Program-made: the position numbers and the translations under genes
NCBI RefSeq assembly: GCF_001412105.1
Contig: NZ_LKST01000002.1
Coordinates: 620,001 to 684,000 of the forward strand
Source of the DNA: Corynebacterium oculi
Lineage (GTDB): Bacteria; Actinomycetota; Actinomycetes; Mycobacteriales; Mycobacteriaceae
DNA: 64,000 nucleotides
Direction of reading: 5' to 3'
In this document: one piece after another, positions 48,879 to 58,152 of the stretch
Numbering within the stretch: position 1 is the first letter of the stretch
Layout: each line of letters opens with the position of its first letter
The notes under the pieces: generated by a model
What the model saw: only the letters and a program-made list of their open reading frames with translations
Database searches by the model: none
Told to the model about the DNA's origin: nothing

Positions 48879-50449
48879 CGGATTACCTCCAGGTTCTTAC
48901 CGGCGGCGAGGGCGAGGGCGTGGAGCACGGCGTAGGCCTTGTGTAGGGATTCATCGGCCTCCGCCTGGGGGTCGGAGTCCCGCACCACCCCGGCCCCGGC
49001 CTGCACCACGGCGGTGCCGTCCTGGACGAAGGCGGAGCGAATCACGATGCAGGTATCCATGTCCCCTCCCCCGCGCAGGTAGCCCACGGCCCCGCCGTAG
49101 GAGCCGCGTCGTATTCCCTCCACGCCGCGCAGCAGCTCCGTGGCGCGCAACTTGGGCGCGCCGGTGAGGGTGCCCATGTTCATGCAGGCGCGGTAGGCGT
49201 CGAGGGCGTCGAGGCCGGGGGCCAGGGTGGCGGTGACGCGGGAGACGAGGTGCATGACGCGCGAGTAGCGATCCACCTGAAGGAGGTCGGCCACGCGGCG
49301 GGTGCCCGGCTCGGCCACGCGGGCGAGGTCGTTGCGGGCGAGGTCCACCAGCATGGTGTGCTCGGCGAGTTCCTTGGTGTCGGTGCGCATGGCGAGTTCG
49401 TGGCGAATATCCAGCTCGTGATTCACCGATCCGTCCGGGTGGAGGCCGCGCGGGCGGGTTCCGGCGATGGGATAGAGCTGCAAGGTGCGGGTGGCGGCCT
49501 CGAACTTGAGGTTGGATTCGGGGGAGGCGCCGAAGAGCTCGTAGGGGCGCTCATCGGTGGAGATGCCGCGTAGGTAGAACATGTAGGGGCTGGGATTGGT
49601 GCCGCGCAGGTGCAGGTAGGCTGAGAAGGCGTCCCGGCAGGGAGCGGTGAAGGAGCGGGAGGGCACCACCTGGTAGATGTCCCCGCAGTCGATGTGCCGC
49701 TTCATGTCCTCTACCTGGGCGCGGAAGTCGGCGTCGGAAGTTCCGGCGGTAGCGCGGAGGGTACCTTGGGGGACGGGGGTGACCGGGTCATGTTTCACGT
49801 GAAACATCGAGATTTTCTCCGCGAGTTCCTCCACGCGGCGTCGAACCTCGGACTCGTGCTCCCCCACCGCGACGGCACGTAGCACGGCGGTGCGCTCGCG
49901 GTGATTGATCTCCAGCATGACCTCGGCCAGGTGGAATTGATAATCGGGGTAGGTATTGGCGGAATCCGCCACCTCGGGGAGTTCCTCGAAGGTCCCCAGG
50001 TAATCAAAGGCCATGCCCCCCACCAGTAGCGGCAGGCCCGGGGGGAAACCGGGCAGGGATTGCAGGCGCCGCAGGGGCTCCACGGTGCTGATCGCGGTGA
50101 GTCGCTCCCCCTCCTCCGCGGCTTCGGACGGGGGAAAGCGGAAGCCCTCCCCGGTGGCGTAATCTGGGAGCGCGGCCAGGAGGGTGGAACGCAGGTGCTC
50201 CCCGGAGGGGCTGAGCGCGGTGACCGTCACGCGCTGATCCTGGCAGGTGAGCCGGAGGGAGCTGTTCAGGACGGCGAGGGAGCTAATGCCGGAACGGGTG
50301 GAAATATCGGCGCTCTCCAGCAGGGCGGCCCCGGCGGAGCCCTCCGAGGGGTCGGTGCCACCGAGTTCCCGGAAGAGGGCCGCGGCGTCCTCGTGATACG
50401 TCACATTACGCTCTATGATATGGGGTTGAGTGTGGGTATTTTTAGTCAT
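48875..50449 (-). CDS. trpE: Anthranilate synthase component I
   Basis: This 524-residue chorismate-using enzyme is the first of the pathway. The tryptophan feedback motif LLES is at residues 43-46, and the chorismate-binding core includes GDIYQVVPSRSF and the C-terminal GGGDMDTCI. An AAGGAT site lies before ATG 50449. A perfect parS site encodes MFHVKHD in the linker before the catalytic domain. Confidence 0.97.
   Translation of the reverse strand: MTKNTHTQPHIIERNVTYHEDAAALFRELGGTDPSEGSAGAALLESADISTRSGISSLAVLNSSLRLTCQDQRVTVTALSPSGEHLRSTLLAALPDYATGEGFRFPPSEAAEEGERLTAISTVEPLRRLQSLPGFPPGLPLLVGGMAFDYLGTFEELPEVADSANTYPDYQFHLAEVMLEINHRERTAVLRAVAVGEHESEVRRRVEELAEKISMFHVKHDPVTPVPQGTLRATAGTSDADFRAQVEDMKRHIDCGDIYQVVPSRSFTAPCRDAFSAYLHLRGTNPSPYMFYLRGISTDERPYELFGASPESNLKFEAATRTLQLYPIAGTRPRGLHPDGSVNHELDIRHELAMRTDTKELAEHTMLVDLARNDLARVAEPGTRRVADLLQVDRYSRVMHLVSRVTATLAPGLDALDAYRACMNMGTLTGAPKLRATELLRGVEGIRRGSYGGAVGYLRGGGDMDTCIVIRSAFVQDGTAVVQAGAGVVRDSDPQAEADESLHKAYAVLHALALAAGKNLEVIR
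49791..49806. other. parS: parS site 6 (inside trpE)
   Basis: TGTTTCACGTGAAACA is a perfect parS, located in the variable linker of trpE. Confidence 0.95.
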
Positions 50450-50517
50450 GTGGCTTCATCCTTCATTGTTCTGCGATCTTTCGGTGAAGCGGACCCCGGA
50501 TACGCGGAAGGCCCGCC

Positions 50518-50588
50518 GCTTCCCTGGGGAAGCCCGCGAGCCCGTGTTATGCGTGAGAGTGGCGGCTCGCTAGGAAGCGCGCCACCAC
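50518..50588 (-). promoter_or_regulatory. Candidate trp attenuator stems
   Basis: On the trp strand, GTGGTGGC of the Trp codons (50581-50588) can pair with GCCGCCAC (50559-50566), with one G-U pair. Further on, a GCTTCCC/GGGAAGC hairpin (50518-50533) is flanked by GC-rich sequence. Part of the second arm can also pair with the GCCGCC segment, the usual switch of an attenuator. No U-run follows the last stem, so classical intrinsic termination is not clear. Confidence 0.5.
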
Positions 50589-50620
50589 CACTGGGGAGAA
50601 TGAGAAATGCTCAACGTCAC
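50570..50620 (-). CDS. trpL: trp leader peptide with three Trp codons
   Basis: A 16-codon reading frame, MTLSISHSPQWWWRAS, starts at GTG 50620 behind an AGGA and ends at TAG 50570. It lies 120 bp before trpE. Three consecutive Trp codons near the end are the signature of ribosome-mediated attenuation. Confidence 0.8.
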   Translation of the reverse strand: MTLSISHSPQWWWRAS

Positions 50621-50661
50621 ACCGCCATCCTAATCAGTGGCATGGGTAATAAGCAAGGGTA

Positions 50662-51087
50662 TTAGCGATCTGAGGCTCGCGCCGCTCGGCGCAGGGCCGC
50701 TACGTCTACCGCAGGCTTGGGGCCGCCGGTCTCCGCCTCGATCATGCGGCGGGCGTCGATAGCCGCCACGGCGTGCGCGGCCTGTCCCGCCCCGGCCCCC
50801 ACGGCCACCAGGGCAATCAAGACGGTGAGCACCGGCAGGGCCCACAGCCAGCCCTGGGCGATGAAGGCGAAGCACGCGCCGAAGAGCAGGGAGATGCCGC
50901 CGAGAGTCCAGAAGGGGCCGGCGATCCGGTGTGCCATCTCCCACAGGTCTTGGCTCTTGCGCACCTCGGGGACGCGGATTCCCACCACCGCGTTGCCGGG
51001 AAGCTTGGCTGCCCACGCGAGGCCGCCGATGACGGTGAGGATGAGGCCGAGGATAAGCAGGATCACGCCGAAGATCATGAGGATCAT
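50662..51087 (-). CDS. SdpI-family membrane protein
   Basis: This 141-residue protein has three membrane segments. The family motif NAVVGIRVPEVRKSQDLWEMAHR, comparable to NGLIGIRTP...W...HR in SdpI, gives immunity to or tolerance of toxins in Bacillus. ATG 51087 has an AGGGG site. The stop is 41 bp from trpL, so the trp promoter must overlap this gene's end (TAATAC at 50659-50664 is a weak -10 candidate) or trp is read from here. Confidence 0.7.
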   Translation of the reverse strand: MILMIFGVILLILGLILTVIGGLAWAAKLPGNAVVGIRVPEVRKSQDLWEMAHRIAGPFWTLGGISLLFGACFAFIAQGWLWALPVLTVLIALVAVGAGAGQAAHAVAAIDARRMIEAETGGPKPAVDVAALRRAARASDR

Positions 51088-51133
51088 TGTAGGCCCCTCG
51101 CCGCGGAAACCTGAGCGCACTACCCTTGGTCCC

Positions 51134-52879
51134 ATGACCGGCACGAGCAGCCCCCACGCAGTCCCCTCCTTCCGCAACTCCCCCGCCGGCTTCCTGCCCG
51201 AGGCCCTCGGCGGGATCGTCGCGGCGCACCCCCGGGCCCGCTGGGACGAGCGCGGCTTTATCGCTTACGACGCCGCCCCCACCGGCACGAAGCCGCAGGT
51301 CACCGTGGTCTCTGGCGGCGGTTCCGGCCACGAACCCCTCCACGCGGGGTTCGTGGGTGCGGGAATGCTCAGCGCGGTGTGCCCCGGATTGATCTTCACC
51401 TCCCCCAACGCCGTGCAGATCACCGAGGCCACGCGCTGGGCAGATCAAGGCGAGGGGGTGCTCCATGTGGTGAAGAATTATACGGGCGACGTGATGAATT
51501 TCCGGGTGGCCCGCCAGACACTCGCCGCCGAGGGCGTGCGCACGCGCGAGGTGCGGGTGGCGGAGGACGTGGCCACGGAAAACACCGAAAATACCGAGAG
51601 CGCCGGAACCGCGGACCCCTCCGGGGCAACCGGCGGCGCGGCAAGCGAGGGGCCGGGACGGCGCGGCACCGCGGCCACGATCCTGGTGGAAAAGATGGCC
51701 GGGGCGGCGGCCCAGCGAGGGGATGACCTGGATCGGGTGGCGGAGATCGCGCAGTGGGTGGCGGATCATTCCCGCAGCATGGCCGTGGCGCTCGCTCCCG
51801 GCCACCTCCCCACCAGAGGGAACAATACCTTTGATCTGGAGCCGGGGTGCATGGAGGTGGGGGTGGGTATCCACGGCGAGCGCGGTACCTCCCGCGAGGA
51901 GGCCGCGCCCGCCGCCGTGGTGGTGGAGCGCCTGTTAGAAAGGATCGTTTCCTCGCTGGGGCTAGAGCGCGGGGAGGAGGTGATATGCCTGGTCAACGGG
52001 CTAGGAGGCACCTCATCGCTGGAACTGCACCTGCTCTTTGGGCAGGCGGCGGGCTGGTTGGAGCGGTGTGGCATTGTGATCCGGCGCAGCCTGGTGGGCA
52101 ATTACGTCACCGCCTTGACCATGGCCGGGGCCTCGATCACCCTCACCCGCGCCACCGAGGAGATAATAGGCCTTATCGACGCCCCCACCACCGCTCCCGC
52201 CTGGCCCGGGGCGCTCGGCCGCGAGGCCCGCTACTCCCCCGCCCTGCTGTGCGCGGAGGATGCCATGCCCGCCGACGGCCCGGAAAACGCCTGGCTCGGT
52301 GCCTTTGTGCGCCGGGTGTAGGAGGGCACCGGGACGCTCACCGACCTCGATCGCCTGGCGGGCGACGGGGACTTTGGCACCAACATGGAGGCCGCCCTGG
52401 GGGATCTCTCCCTGCCCCTGCGCGGGGAGAACGCCGAGGTTTTCTCCGGGCTGTCGCGCCGCTTCCTCGTTCGCTCCGGCGGCACCTCCGGGGCGGTTCT
52501 GGGCACTCTCTTCCGGGAACTCGCGGCGGCGAGCGATGGTTCCACGGGTTCCACGCGGGGACTCGCGCAGGGATTGCGGCGCGGGTGCGAGGCGATCGCG
52601 GACCTCGGCGACGCCCGGCGGGGCGACGGCACGCTTCTCGACGCCCTCCTGCCCGCCGCCGAGGAGGCCGAGCGGCAGGCAGACGCGGGGGCTGGGTTTG
52701 AGCGAGCGCTGGCGGAGATTCACCGCGCGGCCCTGGGCGGGGCGGAAAGCACGAGGGGAACGGTGGCGAGGAAGGGGCGGGCCTCGTACCTAGGCGAGGC
52801 CTCGCGGGACGTGATGGATCCGGGGGCGCTGTTGGTGGCGTGGTTGTTCGGAGGGGATGGCGGGGAGGCTCGGGGTTGA
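51134..52879 (+). pseudogene. DhaK-DhaL fusion dihydroxyacetone kinase, amber-interrupted
   Basis: The DhaK domain (51134-52321) has VVSGGGSGHEP and the substrate-binding His in GIHGE. In frame, a TAG at 52319-52321 follows AFVRRV. The same frame then continues without another stop to 52879 as the DhaL ATP domain, with LAGDGDFGTNM, RSGGTSGAVLGTLF and GRASYLGEAS. A single C-to-T change (CAG to TAG) explains the break. Intact fusions phosphorylate dihydroxyacetone with ATP. The downstream ATG 52385 would miss the GDGD metal motif, so a functional separate DhaL is unlikely. Confidence 0.8.
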
Positions 52880-53243
52880 GCACGGAACTCGAAAAACGAC
52901 ATGTCCGTAGTTTCAGACGGAGCGGGAGCGCCATAGTGGCGGTAACAATTTGATTACTTTCTCCTGGGGGTGTGGTGGGAGCGGGGTAGTAGGTTCACCC
53001 GGGCTCGTTGCGGCGGGCCGCGTATCCCTCCTGCCCAGCGGCCTTTTCATTGATAGTCCTACCCCTAAGGTTCGATAGCGTTTTCCTTTATGTGTTTGTG
53101 ACCTGCAAAAACTCCCCTGGCGGAGCGGCGAGGGCGTTGATAGCGTCGATAATGTTCGAGCAACCAAGCATGAGCGGGGTTGCAGCCGAATAGTTCAGAC
53201 CCTGAGTGGCCGCCAGAGTTTTACTTAAAGAAAGGAATTGAGC
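52880..53243. other. Gene-free region before the PRC/DUF2382 gene
   Basis: No credible reading frame is present. It holds a small CGCCA-TAG-TGGCG hairpin (52931-52943) and one TTATCGACG core on the minus strand (53144-53152). It presumably carries the stress promoter of the next gene, but no promoter could be assigned with confidence. Confidence 0.4.
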
Positions 53244-54041
53244 ATGAGCACGAAGAAGAACATCGCGGATCTCTTTGACGCCACCGCCTACGATAACGCC
53301 GGGGATAAGCTGGGCAGCATTAAGGAGGTTTTCCTGGACGATAACACCGGAAAGCCCACCTTCGTGGAAGTCAGCCACGGCCTTTTTGGTCTGAACTCCT
53401 CCCTGGTTCCGCTGCGCGGGGCCACCTTCGAGGGCGAGGAACTTCGCCTGGCCTTTGCCAAGGATCTCATCAAGGACGCCCCGGACTTTGGCTCCGATAC
53501 CGCCTTGACCACCACGGATCAGAGCCGCCTGAACGAGCACTACGGCGTGGGTGCCGCCGAGTACCAGGACATCTACACCGAATCGCGGTCGCCTAAGACC
53601 CAGGAGACCAGCGAGGCCGCCGCTGCCGCCGAGACCAAGGCCGAGACCGAGCAGCAGGCGCCCAAGGCCGCCGCCACGGACGAGAACACCCTGGTGCGTT
53701 CCGAGGAGGAACTGAACGTCTCCAAGGAGAACGTGCAGACCGGCGAGGCCCGCCTGCGCAAGTTCGTGGTGACCGAGACCGAGACCGTGGACGTGCCGGT
53801 CAGCCGCGAGGAGGTGCGCGTAGTGCGCACCCCGCTGACGGGCGATGAGAAGGTGGACGGCCAGCCGCTCACCGACGAAGAGGCCTCCGTGGTGCTGCAC
53901 GAGGAGCGCGTGAACGTGTCCAAGGACACCGTGGCCAAGGAGAAGGTGGCCCTGGAGAAGGAGCAGGTGACCGAGACCCAGCGCGTGTCCGAGGAGCTGA
54001 AGAAGGAGCGCATCGAGACCGACGGCACCGTCACCGAGTAA
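53244..54041 (+). CDS. PRC-barrel and DUF2382 stress protein
   Basis: This 265-residue soluble, acidic protein has an N-terminal PRC-barrel (about 10-105, GDKLGSIKEVFLDDNTGKP), an Ala/Glu-rich linker and a C-terminal YsnF-like DUF2382 domain (about 148-260) with ENTLVRSEEELNVSKENV and VSREEVRVVR. Such proteins are linked to general stress responses. ATG 53244 is preceded by AAAGGA. Confidence 0.85.
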   Translation: MSTKKNIADLFDATAYDNAGDKLGSIKEVFLDDNTGKPTFVEVSHGLFGLNSSLVPLRGATFEGEELRLAFAKDLIKDAPDFGSDTALTTTDQSRLNEHYGVGAAEYQDIYTESRSPKTQETSEAAAAAETKAETEQQAPKAAATDENTLVRSEEELNVSKENVQTGEARLRKFVVTETETVDVPVSREEVRVVRTPLTGDEKVDGQPLTDEEASVVLHEERVNVSKDTVAKEKVALEKEQVTETQRVSEELKKERIETDGTVTE

Positions 54042-54055
54042 TACCGCGCGTCAGG

Positions 54056-54081
54056 CCCCCCGATCAGTAGCGGTCGGGGGG
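54056..54081. terminator. Terminator between convergent genes
   Basis: CCCCCCGA (54056-54063) pairs with TCGGGGGG (54074-54081) around a 10-nt loop. It lies between the stops of the DUF2382 gene and the opposing hydrolase pseudogene and can serve both. A T-rich tail is weak. Confidence 0.6.
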
Positions 54082-54082
54082 T

Positions 54083-54914
54083 CTACCTGCGCAGCCAGTT
54101 CACGATGAGATCGGCCACCTCATCCGGGGCGTCGAGGTGGGTGAAGTGCGCCCCGTTATCCAGGGTTACCTCGGAGTACTCCCCGGCGAAGAGATCGGCG
54201 TTCCCTTCGGCCGTGTGCTCGGAGGTGGTGCCATCGTGCGCGCCCAAGATTTGCAGGGTGGGCACGGTGAACTTGCCCGTCAAGGGGGTGAGATCCATGT
54301 TCCGGTACTGGGCCACGGGCGAGGGCCAGGAATCCCGGTACATGGCCTTAACGCGATCCAGGTAGCCCTCCGGCAGCTCCAACTGCGGGGACCAGCGCTT
54401 CCACAGCGTGTCAATGTAGGCAAAGTTATTCGCGGGAACGCGCTTTTCCGCCAGGGTGCCCGCCGAGAAATAAAAGACGTGCCGCAATTTCCACGCATCG
54501 AGCGGGTGCCGCTTCATGTTCTGGGCGATTATGTTGGGGTGGCATACCGCCAGGAAGGTGGCGGTCTTAAAGGAATGGGGGCTAACATTGAGCGCCTCGT
54601 AGCCCATCTGCGCGCCGTAGTCATGCCCGATGAGGTGGACGCTGCCGCCCAGGGCCTCCACCTGAGCGATCACGTCCTGCCCCAGGGCCTTCATGGAGTT
54701 GTCCCCGCCGGGCGAGGGGGTGATGCCCGCGCATGTAGGTGGCCACCACGTAGAAACCGGCCTCGACCAACCGGGCGGCCAGGGCCTCAAAGGTCCAGGG
54801 GCCATCGGGGAAGCCGTGCAGGGCCAGGACGGGTTGATCCTCCGGGTTACCGGCGGCCAATGCGGCGAAATCGCCGCGACTAGTTTTTAAGGAAATATCG
54901 TGCACGGAGTCCAT
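54083..54914 (-). pseudogene. Alpha/beta hydrolase (epoxide-hydrolase type), frameshifted
   Basis: Translation from ATG 54914 gives the HGFP oxyanion region (LALHGFPDGPWTFEALAARL) and ends with VVATYMRG. From there another frame continues TPSPGGDNSMKALG, the nucleophile elbow LIGHDYGAQMGYEAL, a cap region and the catalytic His in NGAHFTHLD. Adding one G to the GGG run near 54727 joins the two parts. Confidence 0.75.
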
Positions 54915-55172
54915 CTAACCACAAGGAATAGTGGCGTGCGGGAGAGAAATTATTGCGCGATATTGCAAAATTAATTTTCCGAATCACCCGTAGACGGAGG
55001 GAATACGCCTGCGCAACGGCTACCTTCCTCGGCCTGCGATCTTGTATTCTGACGGTCTACCTGGGGCGATCCCCCGTGATGTCGTCTTCCCCCTCCGGCA
55101 AGCCCGCCGGGCGCGGGGGCGGTGGCACGGAGGGCGTCGCCGCGTCGTCGATAGTAGAAAGCGCAGAACCGT

Positions 55173-56393
55173 ATGGACATCAAGCGCATGGCGTCTTCGC
55201 TGCTCTTCCGGGTGATCGTGGCGATCATCCTGGGTATCGCGTGCAGCTTCTTCTTCCCGGAGGCCCTGGCGCGGGTCTTTATCACCTTCAATGGGCTGTT
55301 TGCGAACTTCCTGGGATTCTTTGTGCCCCTGCTGATCTTCGCGCTGATTACCCCGGCGATCGCGGGCCTGGGGCGCGGCGCGGGCAAGTGGCTGGCCATC
55401 ACCACGGGCGTGGCCTATGCGTCCACGGTGCTCTCCGGGCTGCTGGCCTATGGTGTGGCGCGCGGGGTCTACCCCCGGATGCTCTCCGGGGAGCAGTTGA
55501 ACACGGGGGTGACCGACATCGAGGCGGGGGCCATCACCCCCTATTTCACGGTGGAGATGCCGCCCCCACTGGAGTTGATGAGCGCCCTGCTGCTGGCCTT
55601 CTGCCTGGGCGTGGCGATGGCTACGATGAAGGCGGATCGGCTGTACCAGGCCACCCGCGAGCTGGAGCAGATCGTGATGAAGGTGGTAAGCGCCTTCATC
55701 GTGCCGCTGCTGCCGCTATTCATCTTTGGCATGTTCCTGAACCTGGGCATGAACGGCAACCTCGTGGATACCCTGGTGGCCTTCGGCAAGGTGCTGGTGC
55801 TGGCCACGGTGATGACGCTGGTCTACCTGCTCTTCCAGTTTGTTCTCGCGGGCGCCCTCACGGGCACGAATCCGATCAAGGCGCTGGGCACGATGCTGCC
55901 GGCCTACGGCACGGCCCTGGGCACGGCGTCCTCGGCGGCGACCATTCCGGTGACCTACCGCGCGGTGCGCAAGAACGGCGTGTCCGCCAGCGTGGCTGGG
56001 TTCGTGGTGCCGCTGTGCGCGATGATTCACCTGGCGGGTTCCATGATGAAGCTGACGCTCTTTGCGTTCGCCATCGTGTACATGGCGGGCATGGAGGTCT
56101 CCGTGGGCCTGGCCGTGGGTTTCATCTTCATGCTGGGGATCACGATGATCGCGGCCCCCGGCGTGCCGGGCGGGGCCGTCATGGCGGCCGTGGCGTTGCT
56201 GAGCAGCATGTTGGGCTTTAGCGACGACCAAGTGGCCCTCATGATCGCCGCGTACATCGCCATTGATTCCTTTGGCACCGCCGCGAACGTCACGGGCGAC
56301 GGCGCGATCGCGCTCATCATCAACAAGTTCGCGCGCGGGGACCTTCCGGAGCAGGACGAGCCGAGCGAGGCGGAAGAGGCCGTGGCCCCTTAA
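55173..56393 (+). CDS. Dicarboxylate/amino acid:cation symporter
   Basis: This 406-residue DAACS/EAAT-fold transporter shows a serine-rich re-entrant loop (GTALGTASSAATIPVTYRA), a second hairpin (MIAAPGVPGGAVM) and the DSFGTAANVTGDGA motif. Substrates could be glutamate, aspartate, dicarboxylates or serine/threonine. No good ribosome binding site is present. The 258-bp upstream gap is the divergent promoter region with the hydrolase. Confidence 0.9.
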   Translation: MDIKRMASSLLFRVIVAIILGIACSFFFPEALARVFITFNGLFANFLGFFVPLLIFALITPAIAGLGRGAGKWLAITTGVAYASTVLSGLLAYGVARGVYPRMLSGEQLNTGVTDIEAGAITPYFTVEMPPPLELMSALLLAFCLGVAMATMKADRLYQATRELEQIVMKVVSAFIVPLLPLFIFGMFLNLGMNGNLVDTLVAFGKVLVLATVMTLVYLLFQFVLAGALTGTNPIKALGTMLPAYGTALGTASSAATIPVTYRAVRKNGVSASVAGFVVPLCAMIHLAGSMMKLTLFAFAIVYMAGMEVSVGLAVGFIFMLGITMIAAPGVPGGAVMAAVALLSSMLGFSDDQVALMIAAYIAIDSFGTAANVTGDGAIALIINKFARGDLPEQDEPSEAEEAVAP

Positions 56394-56415
56394 ACCCGCT
56401 TGCAGGTACAGAAGA

Positions 56416-56452
56416 AGCCCCGGAGGAGCCATTACGGCCAATCCGGGGCTTT
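56416..56452. terminator. Bidirectional terminator
   Basis: AGCCCCGG (56416-56423) pairs with CCGGGGCT (56443-56450), followed by TTCT on the plus strand and by CTTCTTCT on the minus strand. It lies between the symporter and the convergent MFS gene. Confidence 0.75.
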
Positions 56453-56478
56453 CTCGTGCAGCCTAAACCAGCGAAACC

Positions 56479-57849
56479 CTATGCCTGCTCAACCTTGTGG
56501 AAGCGCAAGGGGGATATGGCCTGCTCGGCCTCGTGATCGGGGCCGAGGGGAATGCCGGTGCGATCCCGCAGCGCGAGGGCGGCTCCGAGGCCCACGAGGG
56601 TCATGAAGGCGAGGTAGGCGGAGATGGCTGCGGTGCCGCCGGTGGTTTCGAAGAGCCATTGGGCGATCATGGGGGCGAAGGCGCCGCCGAAGATCGCGCC
56701 GATGGCGTAGCTGATGGAGACGCCGGAGAAGCGCATGGAGGCGGGGAAGAGCTCGGCGTAGGTGGCGGATTGTTGCCCGTAGGTCAGGCCGAGGCCCACG
56801 GTGAGCAGCAGCAGACCGAGGGTGAGCATCGTGGAGCCGCCCAGGTTGATGATGGGGAAGAGCGCCACCGCCCCCACCAATTGCAGCAGGTAGCCCACGA
56901 TGTAGGTGGTGCGGCGGCCCCAGAAGTCGGAAATCCAGCCCGCAAAACCCGTGGTGACCAGCCAGGCCACGGCGGAGGCGGTGACGGACCACAGCACCAC
57001 GCTGCGCTCCAGGGCGATGGGGCCGGTGGGGTTGGTGGCGTAACCCTGCACGTAGCCGCCGGCGGTCATGTAGCCCACGGCGTTATTGCCGGCAAAGAGC
57101 AGGGCCGCCACCAACACCAGGGGCGTGCTCTTGCGCAAGAGATCCCCGATGGGGGCCTGGGCGGTTTTCTTGCGCTCCTCAATCTCGGTGAACACGGGCG
57201 ATTCCTCCACGCCCATGCGCACCAGGTAGCCCACCGCCACCAGCACGATGCTCAGCAGGAAGGGCACGCGCCACCCCCAGTCGAGGAAGGCATCCCCAGG
57301 CGCGATGTTGCTCATCAGGGCCATGACGCCGGAGGAAAGGAGCAGGCCCGCGGGCACGCCCATCTGGGGGAAGGAACCAAAGAAGCCGCGCTTGTTGGCG
57401 GGGGCGTGCTCCACGGAGAGCAGCACCGCGCCGCCCCACTCCCCGCCCGCGGAGATGCCCTGGATGATGCGCAGGAGGATCAGCAGGATCGGGGCGGCGA
57501 TGCCGATGGCCTCGTAGGTGGGCAGCACGCCGATGAGGGTGGTGGCTATACCCATGCCAAAGAGCGTGACCATGAGCACCACGCGGCGGCCGTAGCGGTC
57601 ACCAAAATGCCCGGCGAGGAAGGCGCCGAAGGGGCGGAAGAGGAAGGAGAGTCCCACGGTGAGGTAGCTGAGGATCAGGGCTAAACCGCCCTCAAGCTCG
57701 CTGAAAAAGAGGTGATTGAACACCAATCCCGCGGAGGCGGCGTAGAGAAAGTAGTCATACCATTCCACGGCGGTACCGATGGTGGTGGCAAAGAGCACTC
57801 GCCTGCGGGCCTGGGCGTCCAATTCCGGAGCGGGAGCTGCGCTGGTCAA
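56479..57849 (-). CDS. MFS transporter, metabolite:H+ symporter (MHS) family
   Basis: This 456-residue protein has twelve membrane helices. The loop motif [10 protein letters not shown] and the early helix [16 protein letters not shown] fit MHS/ShiA-like proton symporters of organic acids. The start is TTG 57849 behind a clear GGAGG. The substrate is unknown. Confidence 0.85.
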   Translation of the reverse strand: MTSAAPAPELDAQARRRVLFATTIGTAVEWYDYFLYAASAGLVFNHLFFSELEGGLALILSYLTVGLSFLFRPFGAFLAGHFGDRYGRRVVLMVTLFGMGIATTLIGVLPTYEAIGIAAPILLILLRIIQGISAGGEWGGAVLLSVEHAPANKRGFFGSFPQMGVPAGLLLSSGVMALMSNIAPGDAFLDWGWRVPFLLSIVLVAVGYLVRMGVEESPVFTEIEERKKTAQAPIGDLLRKSTPLVLVAALLFAGNNAVGYMTAGGYVQGYATNPTGPIALERSVVLWSVTASAVAWLVTTGFAGWISDFWGRRTTYIVGYLLQLVGAVALFPIINLGGSTMLTLGLLLLTVGLGLTYGQQSATYAELFPASMRFSGVSISYAIGAIFGGAFAPMIAQWLFETTGGTAAISAYLAFMTLVGLGAALALRDRTGIPLGPDHEAEQAISPLRFHKVEQA

Positions 57850-58018
57850 AGGTGGCCTCCTTTTGAGGTCGGTCTAAAGCTGCCGCGGAGGGCGTTATCT
57901 GTTGCAGAATCGCCGCCGGGGCATGGAGTGTTACTGAGGCTACAGGGCGGGGGTGGCGCGCGGGGTGGTTTTTGTTCGAAAACGGCCATATTTTTCCTCC
58001 CGCCACCGCACCGGGGTG

Positions 58019-58090
58019 GCTTATCGACGCCCCGGTGCCCAACCGTGCGCCCGGGGAAGCACGGGGCAGAACGGGGCGGCGTCGATAAGC
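58019..58090. repeat. Perfect 13-bp inverted repeat before leuS
   Basis: GCTTATCGACGCC at 58019-58031 recurs inverted as GGCGTCGATAAGC at 58078-58090, 62 bp before the leuS ATG. The same GCTTATCGACG core occurs at 794-804, 3044-3054 and 60912-60922 on the plus strand and 22510-22520 and 30475-30485 on the minus strand. Near copies lie at 52171-52181 and 53144-53152. The rest of the 57850-58152 gap has no gene. The repeat could be a leader hairpin or a protein-binding pair. Confidence 0.6.
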
Positions 58091-58152
58091 ATGGGGCTCT
58101 CCCCCGCCGGGCCGGCGCGCGGCGTCCTACCCACCTACTACACTGTTCAACC

